Numbered from the stretch's first letter, positions 32,903-41,211 are shown. The stretch is DNA of 60,503 bases from Streptomyces tailanensis (GCF_008386495.1 NZ_VTHJ01000026.1:1-60503), one strand, 5' to 3'. Numbers and translations are program-made. The notes: generated by a model not told the origin, from the sequence alone.

Positions 32903-34716
32903 TTGGCTCTGGTGGAGTTGTCGGTTGTCGAGCAGAGATACCGGGCTGTTCTGGCGGTGCTGGCGGGTGCGACGGTGACGGAGGTCGCCGCTCGGGTTGG
33001 TGTGTCGCGGCAGACGGTCAGTGGGTGGAAGTCGCGGTATGCCGCCGCTGGTCTGGCGGGGTTGGCGGACCGGTCGCGTAGGCCGGCGTCGTGTCCGCAT
33101 CAGGCGTCTGCCGAGGTGGAGGCGGCGGTGTGTGAGCTGCGGCGTCAGCATCCGCGGTGGGGCCGCGGCGGATCGCTCATGTCCTGGAGCGGTCCGGGGC
33201 GGTGAGTCCGGTGCCGTCGCGGATGACGGTGTATCGGATCCTGGTGCGTCACGGGCTGGTGGAGCCGGGGGTGCGGCGGCGGAAGCGGTCGGATTACAAG
33301 CGCTGGCAGCGGGACCGGCCGATGCAGCTGTGGCAGATGGACATCGTCGGCGGGGTGATGCTGGTCGACCCGCTCACCGGAGAGCTGACCGAGGCAAAGA
33401 TCGTGACCGGTGTGGACGATCATTCCCGGTACTGCGTGATCGCGTCGGTGGTCGAGCGGGCGACCGGACGGGCGGTGTGCTCGGCGTTCGCGCAGGCTTT
33501 GCAGATGTTCGGGGTACCGGAGGAGGTGCTGACGGACAACGGCAAGCAGTTCACCGACCGGTTCGGGCATGGCGGTGAGGTGTTGTTCGACCGGATCTGC
33601 CGGGAGAACGGGATCGCGCACCGGCTCACCCAGCCGGCGTCGCCGACCACGACGGGCAAGGTGGAGCGGTTCCATCAGACGCTGCGGCGTGAACTCCTCG
33701 ACGACTGCGGTGCGTTCGAGAGCATCGGGGCGGCCCAGGCGGCGCTGGATGTGTGGGTGGAGGAGTACAACTCCGTCCGGCCGCATCAGGCGCTGGAGAT
33801 GCAGTCGCCGGGCGATCGGTTCACGCCGGTTCCCGAGTCGGAGCGGGATGTGCTGGGGGTGAGGGTGCCCGGGGTGCTGGCACTGGTGCCGCAGCAGCGG
33901 ACGGCGCCCGTGACTGCAGATCCTGCCGATGTCGTGCCCGAGGGTCCTGCGGATCCGCCGGAGACGGTGCCGGTGGAGCCCGGTGGGCCGGTGGAGTTCG
34001 AGCGGGTGGTCCCTGCGAGTGGGAATCTGCAGGTCGCGGGTAAGCAGTTCTGGCTCGGTCCGGCCCGTGCAGGGCTGACGGTGACGTTCTGGGCCGACAC
34101 GTCGGTGATCCATCTCCTGGTCGCCGGGACGCGGATCAAGAGCGTGCGTTCACACCTGTCGGTGACGGATCTCGCGCAGCTGGCGGCTCGCGGCGGGCGT
34201 GCGGCCGGACCGGCACCGCTTCCGGCTGGTGACGGGGCGGCCGTGTTCGAGGTGGACCGGGCCGTGAACAACAGTGGGCTGGTGGGCCTGGCCGGGCGTC
34301 AGGTGCTGGCGGCGGAGATCCTGGGCGGTCGCCAGGTGGGCATCCGGATCGACGACGAGACGCTGTCGTTCTTCGATCCGTCCTCGCGGGAGCTGCTGCG
34401 GGTGCGGCCCAACCCGCTCAGTCCCGACGAGGTCCGGCGTCTGCGCGGCCTACGGCCCGCGGGCCCACCGCCACGGCCGCGTGTCGAGCCGGTCCGTGTC
34501 CAGCGGCGAGTCAGCGCGACGGGCACGGTCATGGTCTGCCGGCAGGTCGTCTCCCTCGGCCGTCCCTACGCAGGCCAGACCGTGACCGTGCACGTGGCGG
34601 AGTCGACGATCACGGTCGAGCTGGACAGCCAGGTCCGCGTCATCCAACGCACCACCGACATCCCCGTCCGCCACGTGAAGGCGAACAAGCCCCGTGAAGT
34701 TTCCGATGTTGTCTAG
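32903..34716 (+). pseudogene. IS481-type transposase with -1 frameshift
   Basis: The first frame (from TTG 32903 behind AGGAGG, or GTG 32912) encodes the HTH part: ATVTEVAARVGVSRQTVSGW and YAAAGLAGLADRSRRP, up to RRQHPRWG. The second frame continues exactly after a -1 shift at about 33160 (GPRRIAHVLERSG). It carries the DDE core: MDIVGGVMLVDP (D), DNGKQFTDRFG (D) and TGKVERFHQTLRREL (E). The joined protein would be about 604 residues. IS481 transposases are normally one frame, so this is probably a one-base deletion; programmed slippage at TGGGGC is possible. The C-terminal 230 residues are three tandem copies of a beta-rich module. Confidence 0.75.
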
Positions 34717-34718
34717 GC

Positions 34719-34773
34719 CCACCGTCAAACATCACCTGGGACCAGAACGTCGGGCATCACCTGGGACTAGACA
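34719..34773 (-). repeat. Right inverted repeat of the IS
   Basis: Complement reads TGTCTAGTCCCAGGTGATG and ends TTTGACGGTGG. Lies immediately before the third att copy. Confidence 0.75.
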
Positions 34774-34816
34774 TGGCAGCGATGTCACCGTGGGTTCAAA
34801 TCCCACACCCACCGCC
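34774..34816 (+). repeat. Third, truncated att copy (43 bp)
   Basis: Identical to the 3' 43 bp of the tRNA-Ser att region, beginning TGGCAGCGATGTCACC. It starts on the base after the IS end and is followed by its own hairpin (34822-34857). It probably marks the original chromosomal side of the integration locus. Confidence 0.85.
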
Positions 34817-34821
34817 AACTG

Positions 34822-34857
34822 AACGGCTCCCGACCGAGAGATCGGTAGGGAGCCGTT
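34822..34857 (+). terminator. Hairpin after the third att copy
   Basis: AACGGCTCCCGACCG pairs with the complementary sequence ending GGGAGCCGTT. By synteny this is likely the native chromosomal terminator of tRNA-Ser. Confidence 0.7.
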
Positions 34858-34952
34858 GTGCTGGTCGGGGCCTCATGGGCATGGACAGGCCGACGGGCCG
34901 GGCCGGGGGAACAGAGGTGTTGCTCGGCTGAGTCGCCCAGGTTCCTGCCTGA

Positions 34953-35297
34953 TCACGCGTTCCACGCTCGGAGCTTCGCCGCGCGCTCGGTGGGGTCGTA
35001 TTCGGGGCCTACGCCCTCGGCCAGTACGACGTCCCCGGCGATGTGGTCGGTTCGCAGGCGCAGGATCTCCTGGTAGGCGGGGGACGCGTACCAGGCGCGG
35101 GCCGTGGGGAGGTCGGGAAACTCGATCAGCACCATGCTGCCCGGCCAGGTTCCCTTGAACACATCGGTGGGTGGGCCGTGGATCAGGAAGCGGCCGAGGA
35201 ACGGGTCGAGGGTGGCCTGGATCCGTTCCAGGTATTCGAGAGGATGTCGGGGTGATGGCGGCGGTCACGTAAGTGTGCGAAGCCGTATGCGGGCATG
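34953..35297 (-). pseudogene. Frameshifted DUF1330-family gene
   Basis: The coding strand starts MPAYGFAHLRDRRHHPDIL at 35297, then the frame breaks at about 35240 where TC is duplicated (CTCTCGAA). The next frame continues the family sequence: EYLERIQATLDPFLGRFLIH, TWPGSMVLIEFPDLPTARAW and YASPAYQEILRLRTDHIAGD, ending at 34953. DUF1330 proteins are small dimeric ferredoxin-fold proteins of unknown function, about 95-115 residues, matching this reconstructed length. The disruption sits next to the recombination scar. Confidence 0.7.
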
Positions 35298-35421
35298 TTC
35301 GACTCCTTCGTCTGCGCCGATATGGGCCGGTAGGGGGCTTGTACGGCGATTGAAGGTAGCCACGCTCGGCTGCGCCCGCGATTACCTCTGAGGTAAGCGC
35401 CGGGTGGCCTCTCCAGTGGCC

Positions 35422-35453
<32 letters not shown>

Positions 35454-35507
35454 GTGTGCGGGCGGCGCTGATTCTGGAGGGGACGGCTGACTGCGGAAGG
35501 AGCCGCG

Positions 35508-35663
35508 ATGTCTGTGATGGACAAGCTCAAGCAGATGCTGAAGGGCCACGAGGAGCAGGCCGGGAAGGGCGTCGACCGGGCCGGTGACTTCGTCGACGAG
35601 AAGACGCAGGGTAAGTACAGCGGTCACGTCGACACCGCTCAGGACAGGGTGTTTAACAGTTGA
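35508..35663 (+). CDS. Very short Rv0909/MT0933-type antitoxin-like protein
   Basis: 51 residues, MSVMDKLKQMLKGHEEQAGK followed by GVDRAGDFVDEKTQGKYSGH and VDTAQDRVFNS. The ATG at 35508 has GGAAGGAG eight bases upstream. The pattern K.LLKGHE..A..GVD.AGDFVD.KT.GKY...VD.AQ is that of the MT0933 antitoxin family. Members are usually 55-70 residues, so the C-terminus may be shortened here. The mycobacterial partner toxin (Rv0910 type) is absent, so it is an orphan. Confidence 0.7.
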   Translation: MSVMDKLKQMLKGHEEQAGKGVDRAGDFVDEKTQGKYSGHVDTAQDRVFNS

Positions 35664-36230
35664 TGGATTGGCCTGAGGCTCCTGGCTATGCCTGGGTTCT
35701 CCGCGCACCAGCTGATCGCACAGGTGTGCAGGGCGTGACCGATTCGAGTGGTGCGTCGGGATCGGGGTGGCGGGCGGGGCGGTCGGCGTCAGGTTGGTTC
35801 GCAGGTCGCCAAGTCTCCATACCGGCGGTGCTTTCAGGGACCGGAAACACCGCTCCCGCAACACAACACCCCGCGCCCGGGAAGCGACGCGGGATCCCTG
35901 CCCCGTCCGGGTCCACACCGGCACGGAAAGCGTCCGGCAGGGCGGCCTCCACCGCGCCAGAAGCGTCGCAGCCGGCGACGTGAACAGCAGCAGGAACCGA
36001 ACACGACCGGCACCGGCCGCACCTCGCGGCCGGAAACCGGCTCACACCCGACGGGACTCCAACCCCCGCCGAGCACCACCGCGAGCCCACCGCCCGATGT
36101 CGCCCCGGATCACCCAGGACGACCCAGGAAACCCAAGCCGATCAGAGACGCTCAAGCAGCAGTTCGGTACGGATGAGACCGGACAAGGCCAAGGGGGGCG
36201 TGAGGCTCCGCCTCAGTCGTGAGGTTGTGA
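35664..36230. other. GC-rich stretch without a convincing gene
   Basis: About 570 bp. Long open frames on both strands are Arg/Pro-rich with no coding bias. I see no IS ends or RNA genes. It may contain remnants related to the nearby scar. Confidence 0.35.
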
Positions 36231-36234
36231 CGTG

Positions 36235-36281
36235 GGAAGGGGTGTCTCCCGCGGTGTCTTCCGCTGAGGGACACCCCTTCC
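36235..36281. terminator. Bidirectional-type hairpin
   Basis: GGAAGGGGTGTC / GACACCCCTTCC stem. It lies 18 bp after the stop codon of the minus-strand gene at 36299. Confidence 0.65.
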
Positions 36282-36298
36282 GCGGCGGGCCTTCGACG

Positions 36299-36661
36299 TC
36301 AGGCCGGCTCTTCGTCCGCGGCCTCCCGGGCCGCCATGATCTCCGTCTCGTACTTGTCGATGATCTGCTGCGCGCTCGCGCCGGTGAGCTTCGCGAGTTC
36401 GTCGATGGACGCCACGGCCCAGTTGGCGAGGGACAGGGCGAAGGCCAGTAACTTGTCGTCGCCGTAGGCGCGTTTGATGGTGAGCAGGTAGGTCAGGTTC
36501 AGGTAGGGGACGAGGTCGGGTTCGTCGGTTCGGCCCGTGCTCACCCTCATCAGTTCGATGGTCGTCTGTGTCGCCTCCGTGCGCAGCGGCAGCAGACGGT
36601 CCCGCTCCGCGTGGGCCTCGGCGAGCATCTGCCGGCGGAATTCCTTCTCCGGGTCCACCAT
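36299..36661 (-). CDS. Small helical hypothetical protein
   Basis: 120 residues starting MVDPEKEFRRQMLAEAHAER, with GGGAGGGGAA just upstream. It is rich in helices with conserved-looking TTIELMRVSTGRTDEPDLVP and NLTYLLTIKRAYGDDKLLAF. No membrane segment or known catalytic motif. It lies downstream of a PrimPol gene in the same orientation with about 107 bp between. Unknown function. Confidence 0.65.
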   Translation of the reverse strand: MVDPEKEFRRQMLAEAHAERDRLLPLRTEATQTTIELMRVSTGRTDEPDLVPYLNLTYLLTIKRAYGDDKLLAFALSLANWAVASIDELAKLTGASAQQIIDKYETEIMAAREAADEEPA

Positions 36662-36768
36662 TTCCCCTCCCGACGGTCTGTCCGTTGACGCCGCGATACT
36701 TCATCAACTGGGCCGTGAGGGAAGGCCGTACGCCGGTACGCCACTCTTGAGAGTTACTCCCTCGGAAC

Positions 36769-37638
36769 TCACCCCCGCCGCCCCGACATCCGCGCCGCCG
36801 ATGCCACCGTCGAGCGGGCCTCCCGTTCTGTGAGCCCCGTGCGTACGGCCGCGTCGACGAGCGCGTCGGTCAGGTCGAGGCCGAGGCCGTTCTCGTAGGC
36901 GCGGCAGGCGGCCCAGAAGAGCCGGGTGTTGCGTTGGCCTTCGTGGGCGGTGAGGACGAAGTGGATCAGGCCGTGGCCATGGCCGCCCCCTCCGCCGGTC
37001 GGCCGAGGGGGCGTGGAGCGCGGCGGGGGGAGGAGTAGGCGGAGCAGTTCCGGTGGGCAAGGGGCCAGCGGCAGGTGGGCCGTGCCGGGAGCGGTGCCGT
37101 AGACGCCGTGGTCCGTGCGGGAACCGGGGCCGACGAGGTAGCCGCCGGCGCCGCGGATGTCGATGCCGGGGGCCAGACGGCTCGCGGAGTTGGGGACCAC
37201 GACGTCGGGCGGGCCGGTGAGCCAGAGGTGGCGGCCGCCGCTGGGTGTCAGTACGACGACCGTTTCCGGGATCGTGAAGAGGTGGCGCAGGGCCAGTTCG
37301 CGCAGGGCCGTCGAGGAGTCCGTACCGGACTTGGTGTCGAGGTCGATGCCGATCAGATGGTGGGGGTGGAGGCCGCAGGCGATGCCGTAGCCCGTGGCCC
37401 AGGGGGCGGCGGCGAAGAGTCCGCGGACGCGGTGGGGGTCGGTTGAGGCGTCGTACACGCCGTGGCCGAAGCGGCCGCACTCGCCGCGGCACGGGGAGGG
37501 GGACGGGGCGTCGTGGTGGGGGGAGCGCAGGGCCGGGAGTTTCGATCGGGACAGAGGGATCACCGCCAGCCCGCGTTCGGCGGCGGAGAGGGCGTGCGCC
37601 AGGGCCAGGGTGGTGGCCTGCCGGTCCATGGTGGCCAT
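36769..37638 (-). CDS. Bifunctional DNA primase/polymerase, chromosomal copy
   Basis: 289 residues; ATGs at 37638 and 37629 are both possible. The PrimPol fold has ALSAAERGLAVIPLSRSKLP, a zinc-like PCRGECGRFGHGVYDAS, the catalytic DxD in LIGIDLDTKSG, VVLTPSGGRHLWL and PGIDIRGAGGYLVGPGS. The C-terminal third is helical after a Gly/His linker. It is intact, unlike the copy at 9549. Its origin could be an old integrated element, since it lies near the tRNA-Ser hotspot, but related genes also occur stably in Streptomyces chromosomes. Confidence 0.82.
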   Translation of the reverse strand: MATMDRQATTLALAHALSAAERGLAVIPLSRSKLPALRSPHHDAPSPSPCRGECGRFGHGVYDASTDPHRVRGLFAAAPWATGYGIACGLHPHHLIGIDLDTKSGTDSSTALRELALRHLFTIPETVVVLTPSGGRHLWLTGPPDVVVPNSASRLAPGIDIRGAGGYLVGPGSRTDHGVYGTAPGTAHLPLAPCPPELLRLLLPPPRSTPPRPTGGGGGHGHGLIHFVLTAHEGQRNTRLFWAACRAYENGLGLDLTDALVDAAVRTGLTEREARSTVASAARMSGRRG

Positions 37639-37713
37639 GGCTCTATTTTCGTACGGGTGTTCGATAAAGGGAAGGGGGTTCGGGGTGCGGCCCCAGGGTT
37701 TTCTCGGTGGGTC

Positions 37714-37760
37714 TTGACACCGGCGGTGACTCTTCCTTCAATCTGACGGACAGTCAGATT
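37714..37760 (+). promoter_or_regulatory. Promoter with TetR-type operator for the chsH2-chsH1-ltp2 operon
   Basis: A TTGACA -35-like hexamer at 37714 is followed by a palindrome at 37740-37760 with perfect 8-bp arms AATCTGAC / GTCAGATT around GGACA. The palindrome lies where polymerase would bind and ends about 18 bp before the GTG. Symmetry and length are typical of TetR regulators; no regulator gene is adjacent. Confidence 0.65.
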
Positions 37761-37777
37761 CTTTGGAGGCGGCCGGC

Positions 37778-38728
37778 GTGGTGGTCGAGGACCTGTCCGT
37801 ACGGCTCAAGGCCTACGAGGGGCGCGCGGCCGTCCTCGGAGGTCACGGCAAGGATCCCGTCAACGCGCCCATGATCCGGCACTGGTGCGAGGCCCTGGGG
37901 GATACCAACCCCGCCTACACCGGACCGGACGCCATCGCCCCGCCCACCATGCTCCAGGTGTGGACGATGGGCGGGCTGAGCGGGCACGCGACGGCGCGTT
38001 CACCCGTGTACGAGGAACTCCTCTCCCTGCTCGACGACGCCGGCTGCACCTCCGTGGTCGCCACCGACTGCGAGCAGGAGTATCTGCGGGAGCTGCGGCC
38101 GGGGGACGAGATCACGTTCGATTCGGTCATCGAGTCGGTGTCGGAGCGGAAGACGACCAAGCTCGGCACCGGGTACTTCGTGACGACTCGCATGGATGTG
38201 CGGGTCGGTGACGAAGGCGAAATCGTCGGCACCCATCGCTTCCGGATCTTCAAGTACGCGCCCGCCACCACCAAGAAGACCGAACCGAAGCCCCAACGGC
38301 CCCGCCCCGTCGTCAACCGCGACAACGCCGGGTTCTGGGAGGGCGTCGAGCGGCACGAGCTCCTCATCCAGCGCTGTGCCGACTGCGCCACCCTCCGCTT
38401 CCCCTGGCTGCCGGGGTGCCACGCGTGCGGTTCGCCCGAGTGGGACACCGTCCGGGCGAGCGGGGAAGGCGTCGTGCACTCGTACGTCGTCATGCATCAT
38501 CCGCCCTTCCCCGCCTTCGAACCGCCGTACGCCGTCGGGCTCGTCGAGCTCGCGGAAGGGGTGCGGATCGTCAGCGACGTCGTCGGGGTGCCGTACGACA
38601 AGGTGCGGATCGGGATGGCCGTACGGCTCGAATTCATCCGGTACGACGCGGAGTTGGTGCTCCCGGTCTTTCGGGCGGAAGACGTGGCGGAAGTGGTGGA
38701 AGAGGTCGTGGACGAGGTCGTGGCATGA
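37778..38728 (+). CDS. chsH2: MaoC-like hydratase fused to DUF35 OB-fold (ChsH2-like)
   Basis: 316 residues from GTG 37778, eight bases after GGAGG. An N-terminal FAS1/MaoC-like dehydratase half (about 10-165) contains MIRHWCEALGDTNPAYTGPD. The C-terminal DUF35 half has four cysteines (RCADCATLRFPWLPGCHACG) for zinc and an OB fold with VHSYVVMHHPPFPAFEPPYA. This architecture and length match ChsH2 of the mycobacterial steroid igr operon, where ChsH1-ChsH2 hydrates the steroid side-chain enoyl-CoA and DUF35 holds the Ltp2 aldolase. Gene order with the next two genes is the same. Steroid substrate is inferred, not shown. Confidence 0.82.
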   Translation: MVVEDLSVRLKAYEGRAAVLGGHGKDPVNAPMIRHWCEALGDTNPAYTGPDAIAPPTMLQVWTMGGLSGHATARSPVYEELLSLLDDAGCTSVVATDCEQEYLRELRPGDEITFDSVIESVSERKTTKLGTGYFVTTRMDVRVGDEGEIVGTHRFRIFKYAPATTKKTEPKPQRPRPVVNRDNAGFWEGVERHELLIQRCADCATLRFPWLPGCHACGSPEWDTVRASGEGVVHSYVVMHHPPFPAFEPPYAVGLVELAEGVRIVSDVVGVPYDKVRIGMAVRLEFIRYDAELVLPVFRAEDVAEVVEEVVDEVVA

Positions 38729-39120
38729 GGGCCGGTGATGTGCTGCCGCCGCTGGAGATCGAGATCACCCGCACCCTCGTCGTCGCCGGGGCCATCGCCT
38801 CGCGCGACTATCAGGACGTGCACCACGATCCTGAACTGGCCCGGCATCGCGGCTCGCCCGACGTCTTCATGAACATCCTGACGACGAACGGGCTGGTCGG
38901 ACGGTATGTGACGGACCACTTCGGGCCGAGCGCCGTCCTCCGGAAGGTCGCTATCCGGCTTGGCGCGCCCAACTACCCCGGCGACACCATGGTGTTGACG
39001 GGCACGGCCGAGACGGTCGACGGGGGCACGGTCGTCGTGAAGGTCATCGGTGACAACGGAATCGGCCGACATGTGACCGGCACGGTCACGGTCACGCTGC
39101 CGATGGGGGAAGTCGAATGA
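38725..39120 (+). CDS. chsH1: MaoC-like enoyl-CoA hydratase (ChsH1-like)
   Basis: 131 residues, ATGA overlap with the preceding gene. A single hot-dog domain with the hydratase motif ASRDYQDVHHDPELARHRGS (Asp/His catalytic segment) and NILTTNGLVGRYVTDHFGPS. The length equals mycobacterial ChsH1 (about 130). It should dimerise with the N-terminal half of the ChsH2-like protein to form the active hydratase. Coupled also to the downstream ltp2-like gene. Confidence 0.82.
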   Translation: MRAGDVLPPLEIEITRTLVVAGAIASRDYQDVHHDPELARHRGSPDVFMNILTTNGLVGRYVTDHFGPSAVLRKVAIRLGAPNYPGDTMVLTGTAETVDGGTVVVKVIGDNGIGRHVTGTVTVTLPMGEVE

Positions 39121-40283
39121 GCCTCCGGACGAAGGACCGGCTCGGCGGTAGGGCCGCCGTCGTCGGGATCGGGGCCACCGACTTCTCCAAGGACTCGGGG
39201 CGCAGCGAGCTGCGGCTGGCCGTGGAGGCGGTGCGGGCCGCGCTCGACGATGCGGGGCTGCGGCCCGCGGACGTGGACGGGATGGTGACGTTCACGATGG
39301 ACACGAGCCCGGAGGTCACGGTCGCGCAGGCGGCCGGTATCGGCGAGCTGTCGTTCTTCTCCCGGGTCCACTACGGCGGCGGGGCCGCGTGCGCGACCGT
39401 GCAGCAGGCGGCGATGGCCGTGGCGACGGGCGTCGCGGAGGTCGTGGTCTGCTACCGGGCGTTCAACGAGCGGTCGGGGCGGCGGTTCGGCGCGGGGGTG
39501 CGGCATCGGGAGCCGTCGGCGGAGGGCGTGGCGCTCGGCTGGACGCTGCCGTTCGGGCTGCTCACGCCCGCGTCCTGGGTGGCCATGGCGGCCCAGCGCT
39601 ACCTCCACACGTACGGGCTGACCCCGGAGGCGTTCGGGCACGTGGCCGTGGTGGACCGGAAGTACGCGGCCGCGAACCCGGCGGCGTACTTCCACGGCCG
39701 CCCCATCACCCTCGCCGAGCACGCGGCCTCGCGGTGGATCGTCGAGCCGCTGCGGCTGCTGGACTGCTGCCAGGAGACGGACGGCGGTCAGGCGCTCGTC
39801 GTGACGTCCGTCGAACGGGCGCGGGACCTGCCGAAGCCGCCGGCCGTGGTCGTGGCGGCCGCCCAGGGCGCCGGCCGGGCGCAGGAACAGATGACGAGCT
39901 TCTACACCCGGGATCTGGCGGCGCTGCCGGAGATGGGCGTGGTCGCGCGGCAGCTGTGGCGGACCTCGGGGCTCACCCCCGGCGACATCGACGTGGGGAT
40001 CCTGTACGACCACTTCACACCGTTCGTGCTGATGCAGCTGGAGGAGTTCGGCTTCTGCGGGCCGGGCGAGGCGGCGGACTTCGTGGCGGAGGAACGGCTG
40101 CCGCTCAACACGCACGGCGGGCAGCTCGGGGAGGCGTATCTGCACGGGATGAACGGCATCGCGGAGGCGGTACGGCAGCTGCGGGGGACGTCCGTGAACC
40201 AGGTCGCGGGGGCGGAGCGGGTGTTGGTCACGGCGGGTACGGGGGTGCCGACCTCGGGGTTGGTGCTGGGGGTGGGTGGGTGA
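39117..40283 (+). CDS. ltp2: Thiolase-fold lipid-transfer/aldolase protein (Ltp2-like)
   Basis: 388 residues, ATGA overlap with chsH1. Thiolase-fold features are the N-terminal GRAAVVGIGATDFSKDSGRS, a HYGGGAACATVQQAAMAVAT core segment and C-terminal HGGQLGEAYLHGMNGIAEAV. It has no nucleophilic Cys in the usual thiolase context. Ltp2 carries out a retro-aldol cleavage that releases propionyl-CoA from a steroid C17 side chain, in complex with the DUF35 part of ChsH2. Length and order match Rv3540c. Other steroid genes are not in the window. Confidence 0.82.
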   Translation: MSLRTKDRLGGRAAVVGIGATDFSKDSGRSELRLAVEAVRAALDDAGLRPADVDGMVTFTMDTSPEVTVAQAAGIGELSFFSRVHYGGGAACATVQQAAMAVATGVAEVVVCYRAFNERSGRRFGAGVRHREPSAEGVALGWTLPFGLLTPASWVAMAAQRYLHTYGLTPEAFGHVAVVDRKYAAANPAAYFHGRPITLAEHAASRWIVEPLRLLDCCQETDGGQALVVTSVERARDLPKPPAVVVAAAQGAGRAQEQMTSFYTRDLAALPEMGVVARQLWRTSGLTPGDIDVGILYDHFTPFVLMQLEEFGFCGPGEAADFVAEERLPLNTHGGQLGEAYLHGMNGIAEAVRQLRGTSVNQVAGAERVLVTAGTGVPTSGLVLGVGG

Positions 40284-40501
40284 GGTCGTCCCGGCCCGTA
40301 CGCCGGACAGCGCGCCGTACGCCTGCACCGCGCGCCGTACACCCTGCGCAGGTGTCTCTCAGGGATACACCCTCAGTACCTGGGGGCCGCTCATCCACCT
40401 TCAGGAGGTGGGGTCTGCCCCACTCCTACAACCTGAGGGGGAGTCGTCTTAGGGACCTGCGGCCGATCCGCCGGGGCGGGGCCCGCTCCTAGCGTGGAGC
40501 C

Positions 40502-41053
40502 ATGACCACACCCGTCTGCACCAGCGCTTCGAACGCCGCTTACCCGTCGTTGAACGCCGCGTACCCGTCGTTCTCGGCGTACGTGAAGGCACGCCAGCCG
40601 GTGCTGCTGCGGACAGCCCGGTCGCTGACCGCGAACCCGAGCGACGCCGAGGACCTGCTGCAGACCGCACTGGCCAAGACGTACGTCGCCTGGGAGCGCA
40701 TCGAGGACCACCGGGCGCTCGACGGTTACGTGCGGCGCGCGCTGCTGAACACGCGTACGTCGCAGTGGCGCAAGCGCAAGGTGGACGAGTTCGCGTGCGA
40801 CGAGCTGCCGGAACCGGAGGGCGTCCAGGCCGGGGACCCGGCCGAGCAGCAGGCGCTGCACGACGCGATGTGGCGGGCGATCATGAAGCTGCCGGCGCGA
40901 CAGCGGGCGATGGTGGTCCTCCGGTACTACGAGGACCTCAGCGAGGTGCAGACGGCCGAGGTGCTCGGCGTCTCGGTCGGCACGGTGAAGTCGGCGGTGT
41001 CGCGCGCGCTGGGCAAGCTGCGCGAGGACCCGGAGTTGGAGCCCGTGCGATGA
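40502..41053 (+). CDS. SigE-family ECF RNA polymerase sigma factor
   Basis: 183 residues. Sigma region 2 covers about residues 25-95 with ARSLTANPSDAEDLLQTALA and region 4 about 120-175 with LPARQRAMVVLRYYEDLSEV and the recognition helix VSVGTVKSAVSRALGKLRED. The N-terminus has the near-repeat NAAYPSLNAAYPSFSAY. No anti-sigma gene is adjacent; the next gene is an acyl-CoA ligase 230 bp away. Cytoplasmic. The signal it responds to is unknown. Confidence 0.88.
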   Translation: MTTPVCTSASNAAYPSLNAAYPSFSAYVKARQPVLLRTARSLTANPSDAEDLLQTALAKTYVAWERIEDHRALDGYVRRALLNTRTSQWRKRKVDEFACDELPEPEGVQAGDPAEQQALHDAMWRAIMKLPARQRAMVVLRYYEDLSEVQTAEVLGVSVGTVKSAVSRALGKLREDPELEPVR

Positions 41054-41211
41054 CACCGGCGTCCCGTTCGACCGAGGGCCTCTCTGGCCGACGGCTTCTC
41101 TGACCGAGGGTTTCTGTGACCGAGGACTTCTCCGATCAAGCCGCTTTCGATCAAGTCCCCTTCGGTCCCCTTCGAGTGACTCTCCTTCTGATCGATCACC
41201 CCGTTCTAGTG

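Larger units (their letters stand above)
32795..34773 (+). mobile_element. IS481-type insertion sequence with complex ends
   Basis: A 1,979-bp element bounded by 55-bp imperfect inverted repeats (32795-32849 and 34719-34773; 42 of 55 bases match), both beginning TGTC. Each end contains two direct copies of a TCCCAGGTGATG-like motif 25 bp apart, probably two transposase sites per end. It contains a single transposase gene disrupted by a frameshift. The right end abuts the truncated att copy and no target duplication is visible. Confidence 0.75.
32059..34816. mobile_element. Relic of a second tRNA-Ser-integrated element, now mostly an IS
   Basis: The stretch is bounded by attR on the left and by a third partial att copy (34774-34816) on the right, each followed by its own terminator hairpin. 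This is what tandem integration at the same tRNA leaves behind. Of the presumed element only about 740 bp remain (32059-32794), then an IS481-type element reaches exactly to the truncated att. Most of the element was probably lost by an IS-associated deletion. Confidence 0.6.

Noticed and set aside
34774..34816. Third tRNA-Ser gene
   Set aside because: Only the 43-bp 3' end is present, next to an IS end.
35748..36222. Overlapping plus-strand frames as a gene
   Set aside because: Arg/Pro-rich, no ribosome site, and equally open frames on the other strand.
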